A stretch of 64,000 nucleotides of DNA from Sphingobium sp. AP50 (GTDB lineage: Bacteria; Pseudomonadota; Alphaproteobacteria; Sphingomonadales; Sphingomonadaceae), in NCBI RefSeq assembly GCF_900109095.1, contig NZ_FNYZ01000005.1, positions 1 to 64,000 on the forward strand. Reading direction: 5' to 3'. A model generated the notes under the pieces. The model made no database searches. It had not been told where the DNA came from and saw only the letters and a program-made list of their open reading frames with translations. The translations under genes were made by a program, and so were the position numbers. Below are positions 47,640 to 56,300 of this stretch, piece by piece. The first letter of the stretch is position 1. The number at the start of each line of letters is the position of its first letter.

Positions 47640-49136
47640 TTAAGGCTGCTGCGCAGAAGCCGCATCGACATTGGCATTTTGCGTCGGCGTGTCAACGGTG
47701 CGCGTGGCGACCGGCTTGGCGGCGGGATCGAAATCCCAGTCGAACCATTTGCCCTTCACCCGCTCATAATTGACCATCGGGTCATAGAGCGTACCGCTTT
47801 CCAGCCCCAGATCATCGGCTTCGGCATGGCCCATCGCCGCCAGCAGGCTGAAACCCGCGACATAGGCGTTGCGCCGCGCCGTCACCAATTGAACCTTCGC
47901 GTTAAGCGATTCCTGCTCGGCATTGAGGATATCGAGGATGGTACGGCTGCCCACCGAATTTTCGGCGCGTACGCCCTCCAACGACAGGTCGGCGGCATCG
48001 ACCGCCCGGTTGCTCGATTCGATCGTCTGCAACGATGCCTGCCAACTGGCATAGGCGGCGCGAGTCTGGGCAATGACGCCGCGCTCGGTCTCGATCTCCT
48101 GTTCGATCGCTTGCGATTCAAGTGCCTGATTCTGGCGCACCTGCGCAGCGGGGCGCCCACCCTGATAAATCGGGATGGTCAGTTGCACGCCAGCAGCCGC
48201 CTGTTTGTTGATTTGCGGCCCCTCCACTGCGTTGCCTTCGGCATCCTGCGCGGTGCCACCCAGCGAATGGAGATAATTGGTATAGCCCGCCTGGGTGAAA
48301 GCCGACACGGTCGGCATCACCGATCCGCGCGCCGCCTTCACATCATAGCGACGTGCCTCACGCTGCTTCTGCGCGCTCAGAATATCGGGATTGTCCTTCA
48401 GCGCGACCTGCACCGCGACTTCGGGATCGGCCGGAAGACCGGGCAGTTGCGGCGGCGATTCCAGCGCATCAGGAGCTTCACCCACCAGTGCGATGTAATT
48501 TTCGCGGCTGGTGATCAGATTCGCCTGCGCCGTCTGGAAATCCGACCGCGCCAGCGCCAGACGCGATTGTGACTGGGCAACATCGGTACGGGTCAGATCC
48601 CCCACCTCGAACCGATCGTTGGTCGCCTGGAGATTGACCTCCAGCACCTTCACGTTCGCCTGATTGAGCGACACGATCGCCATGTCGCGGATGACATCCA
48701 TATAGGCGGCGACAGTTTGCGAGAAAATGCTGGCCTCGGTCCCGCGCAGCCCGGCCTGCCCGGCCGCTACGCGAATCTTGGCGGCCTTCACGCCATTGCG
48801 AACCGTGCCGCCGCTATAGATCGGCACGCTCAGGTTCGCCTGTGCGTTCACGGTCCGCTGCGGCGAGGTGAAACTGATCGTCGGCTTGAGGATGCTTTCG
48901 CTATAGCTGCCGGTCACGTCCAGCCCGGGACGTCCGGCCGCCTTCTGGATCGGCACATTCTCGTCCGTCGCGCGCTGACCAGCGCGCGCGGCAGTCAGCG
49001 TGGGGTTGGACGCATAGGCTTTGGCCAGCGCGCCCTGCAAGGTTTCCGCCTGCGCCGGGACGATGGTCAAAGCAGAGGTGAGCAACAGCAGTGCGGCTGC
49101 GGCACGATGCCGTGTGTAGGTGCGCTTCGCTGTCAT
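47640..49136 (-). CDS. tolC: TolC-family outer-membrane channel protein
   Basis: 498 residues. Signal peptide (to VPAQA), then two outer-membrane-efflux domains of long helices, with duplicated halves. Segments: ETLQGALAKAYASNPTL at the start, QAQANLITSRENYIALVG in the first half and GSRTILDILNAEQESLNA in the second. It forms a trimeric channel spanning outer membrane and periplasm for export pumps and type I secretion. No pump is adjacent. Starts 18 bases downstream of the pcm gene on the same strand. Confidence 0.94.
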   Translation of the reverse strand: MTAKRTYTRHRAAAALLLLTSALTIVPAQAETLQGALAKAYASNPTLTAARAGQRATDENVPIQKAAGRPGLDVTGSYSESILKPTISFTSPQRTVNAQANLSVPIYSGGTVRNGVKAAKIRVAAGQAGLRGTEASIFSQTVAAYMDVIRDMAIVSLNQANVKVLEVNLQATNDRFEVGDLTRTDVAQSQSRLALARSDFQTAQANLITSRENYIALVGEAPDALESPPQLPGLPADPEVAVQVALKDNPDILSAQKQREARRYDVKAARGSVMPTVSAFTQAGYTNYLHSLGGTAQDAEGNAVEGPQINKQAAAGVQLTIPIYQGGRPAAQVRQNQALESQAIEQEIETERGVIAQTRAAYASWQASLQTIESSNRAVDAADLSLEGVRAENSVGSRTILDILNAEQESLNAKVQLVTARRNAYVAGFSLLAAMGHAEADDLGLESGTLYDPMVNYERVKGKWFDWDFDPAAKPVATRTVDTPTQNANVDAASAQQP

Positions 49137-49154
49137 CTCCCCCCGCCTGTCATA

Positions 49155-49787
49155 TTAGAATGTAAAAGCCTTGGGCGTGCTGAAACCGGGCAGCACGACC
49201 ATTTCCATATCCGTAAGGCTGTTCAGCCCCAGCAGACCACCAATCACCCGTCCGCTGCTCACACGGGTCACGCCGCGATCGGCGATCCCCGTCACGACGC
49301 GCGCGCCATCGGCGAGTTGCTGAACGAGCGCGGCGGGAACTTCCTCCACGGCGCCGTCAACGAAAAGAACATCATAGGGCGCACCGGCCGCAGCGCCGGC
49401 ACCCAGCGCGCCACGCACCACGGTCACGCCGGGAAGTGCGATATCTGTGCCGCCCTCTTCCTCGACCGCCGTCACCTGCGCACCCAGTTCGGCCAGCAGC
49501 GCGGCGGCATAGCCGGTCGCGGCGCCGATCAGCAGCACCTTGTCGCCCGGCACGATCTGCGCTTCCTTGAGCAGACGCCCCGTCACCAGCGGCGGATTGA
49601 GCGCGCGATCGCCGCTCAGCGGGATCGGACGATCAATATAGGTCATGGCACGGCGTTCGGCGGGCACAAAATCCTCGCGCGGCACCTTGGCCATCACGGC
49701 GATGACGCGCTGGTCGTCCACGTCGCTGGTGCGCAACTGGCTTTCGACCATGGCGGCCCGCATCGAAGAATAGTTCTGCTCGGTCAC
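49155..49787 (-). CDS. pcm: Protein-L-isoaspartate O-methyltransferase
   Basis: 210 residues from a GTG at 49787 (site GAGGAATT), giving MTEQNYSSMRAAMVESQLRT. Family motifs: DRPIPLSGDRALNPPLVTG-like region, SAM loop VLLIGAATGYAAALLAEL and the later ARVVTGIADRGVTRV. It methylates damaged isoaspartyl residues so that they can revert. The GTG was chosen over a distant ATG at 49826 that adds an unrelated 13-residue head. First of pcm-tolC-popZ. Confidence 0.92.
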   Translation of the reverse strand: MTEQNYSSMRAAMVESQLRTSDVDDQRVIAVMAKVPREDFVPAERRAMTYIDRPIPLSGDRALNPPLVTGRLLKEAQIVPGDKVLLIGAATGYAAALLAELGAQVTAVEEEGGTDIALPGVTVVRGALGAGAAAGAPYDVLFVDGAVEEVPAALVQQLADGARVVTGIADRGVTRVSSGRVIGGLLGLNSLTDMEMVVLPGFSTPKAFTF

Positions 49788-49975
49788 GATAATTCCTCGC
49801 TTGGCACAACTGTATTGGCAATGCAATACACTATGGGGATCATCGGACCTCTAAATCAGCCTGCGCCCCGCGCCAAGCGGGTTTCCACGAGGGGTGAGAA
49901 GATTCTTGCATCCTGCGTGACATCCCCGGCTTGACTTTGCATTCAAAGCCGCACATTTGCGGCGTCCCACACCGA

Positions 49976-50049
49976 GGCCCGATGGCGGAGTGGTGACGCA
50001 GAGGACTGCAAATCCTTGCACGCCGGTTCGATTCCGGCTCGGGCCTCCA
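49976..50049 (+). tRNA. tRNA-Cys (anticodon GCA)
   Basis: Cloverleaf with a perfect seven-pair acceptor stem (GGCCCGA / TCGGGCC), anticodon loop CTGCAAA reading GCA, a T-arm of GCCGG-TTCGATT-CCGGC, discriminator T and an encoded CCA end. 74 bases. Confidence 0.96.
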
Positions 50050-50156
50050 CTAAACTCCCGGAGACTTAGGCCTTAGCGCTAAGTTGACTGTGGTGATCAG
50101 ACATTTCTCATTTTGGAAATTTGTCAAAGGCTCAGGCAGGCCGTCTTCCGTAACTG

Positions 50157-50173
50157 CCCCCCCCCAAAAAAAA
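50157..50173. repeat. Homopolymer run C9A8 in a non-coding gap
   Basis: Nine C followed directly by eight A, between tRNA-Cys and the spermidine-synthase-like gene. Such tracts are uncommon in this GC-rich sequence and can vary by slippage or sequencing error. Confidence 0.7.
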
Positions 50174-50261
50174 GAGACAGCAATAGTTGCTCAATGGCCG
50201 GCCGCTTTTGCCTCGATCGACAGGCACAGCGCTAACCAGACGGCGCTGCTTGCTCGCTATC

Positions 50262-50984
50262 CTACCGTTCCACCTTCTTTGCGAACCAGATATGATGGAA
50301 CTCGTCGGCGCTGCCAATGAAAGCAGGCACAGCCTGTTCATCTACATCAAACCCCATATCTTCCAACCTGCGGCCGAACCCTGGGACAGGATAGGCCGAC
50401 CAGATTGCGAGAATGCCGCCGCATTTAAGCGCAGCACGTGCCGAACGCAGACCCCAATTGCAGTAGAGCCGCTCATTTTCCGGCTGGATCATACCGTCGG
50501 GGCCATTATCGACATCCAGCAGGATAGCGTCGAACCGATCGGCCGAGGCGGCGATCACGTCATGCACATCGCTGACATCAATGGTCACACGCGGGTCGGA
50601 GAGATGGTCGCCGAAGATGTGCGCCAGCGGCCCTTTCGCCCAGATCACGACCTTGGGCACCAGTTCTGCCACCGTGATGGATGACCGCGACGACCAGGCA
50701 GACAGCGCCGCGCCCAGGGTAAAGCCCATGCCCAGCCCGCCGATCAGCACGTTGCCATCGCGATTGCCAAGGCGCTGGCAGGTCATCGTCGCCAAAGCCT
50801 CTTCCGAGACATGGTCACAGCTACCCATCAGCTCTTCCGAACCGAATTGTATCGAATAATGATCGTCGGACTTGAGGAGGCGCAATATCCCGCCGCCCGG
50901 TATGTCCGCTATATCTACGACTTCTACATCCTGCGGATAGAGAGTGGGATCGATTTCGCCGGAATTGCCTGACTGGACTAACAT
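50262..50984 (-). CDS. Spermidine-synthase-like methyltransferase-fold protein
   Basis: 240 residues of the SpeE-like Rossmann fold: a Gly-rich loop (VLIGGLGMGFTLGAAL), TVAELVPKVVIWAK and DAILLDVDNGPDGM, matching the pattern of spermidine synthase homologues used by many bacteria without polyamine genes nearby. It lacks the N-terminal beta-hairpin of a true SpeE. No speD is close, so aminopropyl transfer is uncertain; a methyltransferase role is as likely. Confidence 0.75.
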   Translation of the reverse strand: MLVQSGNSGEIDPTLYPQDVEVVDIADIPGGGILRLLKSDDHYSIQFGSEELMGSCDHVSEEALATMTCQRLGNRDGNVLIGGLGMGFTLGAALSAWSSRSSITVAELVPKVVIWAKGPLAHIFGDHLSDPRVTIDVSDVHDVIAASADRFDAILLDVDNGPDGMIQPENERLYCNWGLRSARAALKCGGILAIWSAYPVPGFGRRLEDMGFDVDEQAVPAFIGSADEFHHIWFAKKVER

Positions 50985-50989
50985 TCCGC

Positions 50990-51301
50990 CTATTTACGCG
51001 CTTTGCGCGCTGCATAACGCGCATCGCGGGCCGCCTTGCGCTCGGCTTCGGTCAGGATCACGGGCTTGACCGCTGCCGCCTTCTCGCGCTTGGCGATCTT
51101 CGCGGCTTCCCGCTCGCGCAGCATCGCTTCACGCCGTTCCTGCGCAGCGGCTTCTTTTGCAGCACTCTTGGCCAGACGCTCTGCCTGTTCGGCTTCGCTG
51201 AGCGGCGCTTTGTTACGCAGCAACTCCAGCGCCTTGTCCTTGGCAGCCTTGGCTGCGGCGGCCCGGTCCTGAAGACCCGGTTCCCTATATCCTCGCATCA
51301 A
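50990..51301 (-). CDS. DUF6481 family Lys/Ala-rich protein
   Basis: 103 residues made almost entirely of Ala, Lys, Glu and Arg in one long predicted helix or coiled-coil (for example AKAAKDKALELLRNKAPLS and ERKAARDARYAARKARK). It begins GYREPGLQDRAAAAK, the signature of a small, strongly basic sphingomonad family annotated DUF6481. Function unknown; the high charge suggests RNA, ribosome or DNA association. Five bases upstream of the next gene on its strand. Confidence 0.75.
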   Translation of the reverse strand: MMRGYREPGLQDRAAAAKAAKDKALELLRNKAPLSEAEQAERLAKSAAKEAAAQERREAMLREREAAKIAKREKAAAVKPVILTEAERKAARDARYAARKARK

Positions 51302-51454
51302 AGTCCTTCTTGTTCACCAGTTCCCAGCCGCCCCACGTTCGCCCCACCGGGTACCCACTGTGTCAAGCCCAAAGGCACATACAGCAGACAACCGCCCGGA
51401 CATTAACCGGATGGCACTTTGGCTAGCGATTTCAGGGATTTCCTACTGAAAGGC

Positions 51455-51530
51455 TGGTGCCGCTTACGTGACTCGAACACGTGACCCCATCATTACGAAT
51501 GATGTGCTCTACCAACTGAGCTAAAGCGGC
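51455..51530 (-). tRNA. tRNA-Thr (anticodon CGT)
   Basis: On the minus strand: acceptor GCCGCTT / AAGCGGC, D-arm TAGCTCAGTTGGTAGAGCA, anticodon loop TTCGTAA reading CGT, T-arm with TTCGAGT, discriminator A and an encoded CCA. 76 bases. Confidence 0.96.
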
Positions 51531-51636
51531 GTCGGGGCGGGCAGATAACAGCGGTCGAGGCGAAGGACAAGCATGCATTTGCATCGATTGGCTTCTTTTC
51601 ACATTCGTCGCGCAAAACCCGCAGCACGGCGGCCTA

Positions 51637-51652
51637 TTTACCGCAAATTTAC
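51637..51652 (+). promoter_or_regulatory. CtrA-like box TTTA-N7-TTTAC before the PAS gene
   Basis: TTTA, seven bases (CCGCAAA), then TTTAC, 61 bases before the start codon. Same geometry as the boxes at 16923 and 33963 but with a mismatch in each half. Confidence 0.25.
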
Positions 51653-51713
51653 CATCCAATGCGATGGTCCCATCCGATAATGCCGCATTCTGGCCTGAGA
51701 TAGGGACGATTGG

Positions 51714-53021
51714 ATGGACACCCTGCGGGGGCATGACGCCGCCAATGACGAAGATGATTTCGACTATGCCGATGCCATGGAGGTCGAAAATCCGCCGGTC
51801 CTCGTTTCCGACGAGCGGCGCATGCAGGTGCGCGCCTATAATTACTGGACATCGCTGCTGGGCGATCGGTCCCTGCCCTCGATCGAGGATCTGGTCCCGG
51901 ACCAGCTGGAAGATTTCGGCCCGCATGCGGTGCTGCTCGATTTCAGCGTCGGACTCGACAATCCCGCCATCGTCTATCTGGGCACCGCGCTGCGCCAGGA
52001 ATGCGAGATCGAAGGGGCGATCGATTATATCAACGATGTTCCGGCCCGATCGCTGCTGTCGCGGCTGACCGACCATTATCTTCAGATCATCGCCAATGCC
52101 GCGCCGATCGGTTTCGAAGCCGAGTTCGTGAACCAGCGCAATGCGGAGATCATGTATCGCGGCATATTGATGCCCTTCTCCTCCGATGACGAGACGATCG
52201 ACTTCGTGTTCGGCGTCATCAACTGGAAGGAAGTGGCGAGCCACAGCGTCACGCAAACGCTGGAGCAGGAAGTCGGCGAAGCGCTGCGCACCGCGCCGGT
52301 ACAACAGAGCAGCGCGCCTATCTGGGCCGATGGCCCTGCCGCCCCGGCCGCCTCCAACTATTTCGAGGCGGAGGACGAGGATGAGGACGATACGCTCGAC
52401 CTGACCGGCATGGAATGCCCGCCCGACGATGCTTCCCTGTCCGACTGGCTGGCGCTCGCCAGAGATGGCGCCGCCCGTGTCCGCATCAGCGAGGCGCGCA
52501 GTCATGCCGCGCTCTATCGTGCGGTCAGCCTGTCTTACGACTTTGCACTGGTGGCAAAGGTGCGGCCGGACGATTATGCCGAACTGCTGGCTGACTATGG
52601 GGTGAAGGCGCAGGCGCGTAGCCCGATGACGGCCATCATCAAACTGGTCTTCGGCGCGACCTATGACAAGACGCGGATCACCGAATATGCGACCGCGCTC
52701 GACCATGCGATGAAGGCAGGATTGGGCGTCGGCGCGCTCAGCGATTATCTGGGCGCCTATCGCGGCGGCCTCAAGGCACTGGTTCAGGAAGAACGCGCCG
52801 CGCGCAAGGCCGATGCCCCTGCCCGTCCCGACAGGCGCCAGAAGGCCCGCGCTGCGATCAAGGCGGCGGTTGCGATCGATCCGCTTGCCGTTGCCACCGA
52901 TGCGGATGGCCTGGCCGTGGTCATCGCCCGACGCGAGGCGGACGGCACATTGGCGATCGTCGCGGCCCTGCCGGAAGATTCGGATCTGGGCCAGCGGGTG
53001 ATCACTGCCGCCGGTTCCTGA
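51714..53021 (+). CDS. PAS-domain protein of unknown output
   Basis: 435 residues. Acidic start (about 1-25), then a PAS-like domain of the alphaproteobacterial PAS_5 type (about 33-165; MQVRAYNYWTSLLGDRSLPS, DFGPHAVLLDFS, YRGILMPFSSDD). The middle is acidic and low in complexity (about 200-235), and the C-terminal half is helical with a basic stretch (PARPDRRQKARAAIKAA) and ends in a small strand-rich segment. No kinase, cyclase or DNA-binding domain is recognised, so it may relay a signal by protein contact. Confidence 0.75.
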   Translation: MDTLRGHDAANDEDDFDYADAMEVENPPVLVSDERRMQVRAYNYWTSLLGDRSLPSIEDLVPDQLEDFGPHAVLLDFSVGLDNPAIVYLGTALRQECEIEGAIDYINDVPARSLLSRLTDHYLQIIANAAPIGFEAEFVNQRNAEIMYRGILMPFSSDDETIDFVFGVINWKEVASHSVTQTLEQEVGEALRTAPVQQSSAPIWADGPAAPAASNYFEAEDEDEDDTLDLTGMECPPDDASLSDWLALARDGAARVRISEARSHAALYRAVSLSYDFALVAKVRPDDYAELLADYGVKAQARSPMTAIIKLVFGATYDKTRITEYATALDHAMKAGLGVGALSDYLGAYRGGLKALVQEERAARKADAPARPDRRQKARAAIKAAVAIDPLAVATDADGLAVVIARREADGTLAIVAALPEDSDLGQRVITAAGS

Positions 53022-53258
53022 TCGCGCCCTCGTCGCGTATCATGTGGCGATGGCAAAAAGGGGTCTTTTTTAGCCATATTGCGGGTCGACATGGCCCAAC
53101 GTCTGGCCGATAAAGGCACCGATTGCACGCCCCGCCCGACCGCGCGGGCCATGTTGCGTTGCATCATATAATTTCAAAAATTAGAAATTATATTTCGCGT
53201 GAAGGGTTGAGCCCCCCTGTCACCGAGCGCATATAGGCGCCCCAAGCAGAGGAGTCGC
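53022..53258. other. Gap before the glutamate dehydrogenase: AT-rich palindrome, no clear gene
   Basis: Between the PAS gene and the GDH leader ORF. It contains a short hairpin-like A/T run (around 53056-53073) and a perfect AT palindrome at 53166-53193 described separately. No protein or RNA gene is recognised. Confidence 0.5.
53166..53193 (+). promoter_or_regulatory. AT-rich perfect inverted repeat upstream of GDH
   Basis: Arms ATATAATTTC (53166-53175) and GAAATTATAT (53184-53193) around an 8-base spacer. Ten perfect AT-rich pairs are unusual in DNA this GC-rich; most likely a repressor operator or promoter element for the downstream glutamate dehydrogenase. Confidence 0.5.
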
Positions 53259-53345
53259 ATGGCGGCGATCCGGCGTCTCCTCCGTTTACGATCGAAGCGG
53301 GCAGCACCCGCTGTGAGAGGTGGAGCGAATGACGGCGCTGGTTGA
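53259..53345 (+). CDS. Possible leader peptide overlapping the GDH start (28 aa)
   Basis: ATG at 53259 has a strong GAGGAG site. It encodes MAAIRRLLRLRSKRAAPAVR and a short Gly/Asn tail, stopping at 53345, inside the first codons of the dehydrogenase gene in another frame. Such overlapping Arg/Leu-rich uORFs can couple translation. It may also be chance. Confidence 0.3.
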   Translation: MAAIRRLLRLRSKRAAPAVRGGANDGAG

Positions 53346-56300
53346 AGCGAAAAGCAAGGAAGTCGACAACAACATCCGCAAGGCGCTGGAAGATGCGCTG
53401 AGCAAGGGTGCCCTACCCGGCGAAAGCGAGGGGCTGGATGCAGCCGCTCTATCCGCAGCGGCATCCTTCCTGGGGGCGACCAGCAACGGCCGCAAGAGCG
53501 GACAGGCCGCGATCGCCGTCGAAACGCTGGGCGAAGGCGCCAATGGCCGCTTCATGCGCCTGGCCGTCGTCAATGACGATATGCCTTTCCTGGTGGATTC
53601 GATCGCCAATGCGCTGGCAGCGGCGGACATCACCATTCATCGGCTGCTGCATCCCGTCCTGTCGGTCGAGCGGAACGGCGATGGCGCCCTGTCCACCATT
53701 CTGGACGATGATGCCCCCGGCGCGCGTCGAGAATCGATGATCTATATCGAAACCGACCGGGCCGATGCGAAGGCGCGCCGCGCGCTGGAAAAGGCGCTGG
53801 CCGAAACGCTGGCCGACGTCCGCGCCGCCGTTACCGACTGGAACCCGATGCAGTCGGCCATGGCCGCCGATGCAGACGCGGTGCCCGATGAGGAAGGCGC
53901 CGCCCTGCTGCGCTGGTTCCTGGCACGTCACTTCACCCAGACCGGCCATGAAATCGTCCATCGCAACGGCAGCAGCAGCGCACCGCTGGGCATTTGCACC
54001 CGTCTGGACAAGCCGCTGATCGCCCCGACATCGCTGGAGGCGGCCTTCACCTGGTTCGAGGAAGGCAAGCGCACCCCCCTGATCATCAAGTCCAGCCGCA
54101 TATCACGCGTTCATCGCCATGTGCTGCTCGACCTGATCGTCATTCCGATCCGCGAAGGCAAGGACGTCAAGGCTCTGTCCATCCATGCCGGCATGTGGAC
54201 CAGTTCGGGTCTGGCGGCGACGCCTGACAAGGTGCCGCTGCTGCGATCGGCCCTGTCGACTCTGATGGACAAGTTCGGTTTCGACCCGTCGGGCCATGCC
54301 GGCAAGGCGCTGGCCCACGCGCTGACGGCGCTGCCGCACGACATCACCATCGGTTTCGATCGCGAGACGCTGGAGCGGCTGGCGCTGACCTTCATGTCGC
54401 TGAGCGACCGGCCCCGGCCCAAGTTGGCGCTGGCCACCAGCGCACTGGCCCGCCATCTCTATGCCTTCGTCTGGCTGCCGCGCGACGAATTGTCGACGGC
54501 GCGCCGGGTCGCGGTGCAGGACATGCTGGCACAGGCCGCCAATGGTCCGGTGCTCAGTTGGTCGATCGCGCTGGAGGAAGGCGGCCTGGCGCTGCTGCGC
54601 ATCACGCTCGACCTGCGGGAAGGCGGCGTCGTGCCTGATACCGCCACGCTCGATCGCCGGTTGCAGCAGATGGTGCGCGGCTGGGTGCCCGCCGTCGAGG
54701 AAGCGCTGGCCGAAACCGAGGAAGGTGGTCGTGCCGCCGCGCTGGCGCAGCGTTTCGCCCCCGGCTTCCCGCTCGCCTATCGCAATGGCGCCGGTCCGGC
54801 CGAAGCCGCGATCGACATTCGCCTGATCCACGGCCTGTCGGGTGAGGGCGACAAGTCGATCCGCATCTATCGCAACACGGAAGACAGCGCCGAACGGCTG
54901 CGGCTGAAACTCTATAGCCAGCATACGGTCGCCCTGTCCGAAGTCGTGCCGGTGTTCGAGAATTTCGGTTTCCGGGCGATCGAGGAAATGACTACGGCGA
55001 TCGATGGCGGCGCGCTGGGCCATGTGCAGCGTTTCGTGCTGGAACTGCCAGCCGGCGGTCAGTCGCAGGGCGTGATCGATCGGGCTGAGGTCGTGACCGA
55101 AGCAATTGCGCAGGTGCTGGAAGGCCGTGCGGAAAATGACCGGTTCAACGAACTGATCGTCACCGCCGGGCTGGCACCGCGATCGGTGGTGCTGTTCCGC
55201 GCGCTTTATCGCTATCTGCGGCAGGCGGGCGTGGCCTATGGCATGGCGACCTTCGCGGAAACCCTGCGCAAGGCGCTGGGCGTTACGAATAACCTGATCA
55301 CCCTGTTCGAAGCGCTGCATGACCCCGCCGCGCAGGATGGCGCGGCCGATCGTATCGCACAGGCGCAGACCGAGATCGATGCCGGTCTGGAACAGGTGAC
55401 GGCGATCGACGAGGACCGTGTGCTGCGCCTGTTGCGCGCCGTCATCACCGCAACGCTACGCACCAATTTCTATGCACCCGCCGCGCAGGAAGCGCTGGCG
55501 TTCAAGCTGGACAGCGCGCTGGTGCCGGGCCTGCCCGCGCCGCTGCCATGGCGCGAAATCTGGGTCTATTCCCCGCGCGTCGAGGGCATCCATTTGCGCG
55601 CCGGGCCGGTTGCGCGTGGTGGCCTGCGCTGGTCGGATCGTCGCGACGATTTCCGCACCGAGATTCTGGGCCTGATGAAGGCGCAGCGCGTGAAGAATGC
55701 CGTCATCGTGCCGACCGGCGCGAAGGGCGGCTTCTATCCCAAGCAATTGCCCAGTCCGCAGGTAGACCGTGACGCATGGCTGGCCGAGGGTACGGAAAGC
55801 TATCGCATCTTCATCCGGTCGCTGCTGTCGATCACCGACAATATCGTGAAGAACAAGGTGAAGCATCCGGCCGATGTCGTCATCCATGACGGCGACGATC
55901 CCTATTTCGTGGTCGCCGCCGACAAGGGCACTGCGACCTTCAGCGATGTCGCCAATGCGATCGCGCTGGATCAGGGCTTCTGGCTGGGCGATGCCTTCGC
56001 CAGCGGCGGCTCCAACGGTTATGATCACAAAGCCATGGGCATCACCGCCAAGGGCGCCTGGATCAGCGTGCAGCGTCACTTTGCCGAAATGGGCATCGAT
56101 GTGCAGAGCGAGCCGGTCAGCGTCGTAGGTTGCGGTGATATGTCGGGCGACGTGTTCGGCAACGGCATGCTGTTGTCGAAGGCGATCAAGCTGGTCGCCG
56201 CGTTCGACCATCGCCATATCTTCTTCGACCCCGCGCCCGATCCGGCGAAGAGCTGGGAAGAGCGCAACCGCATGTTCGCCCTGCCCCGGTCGAGCTGGGA

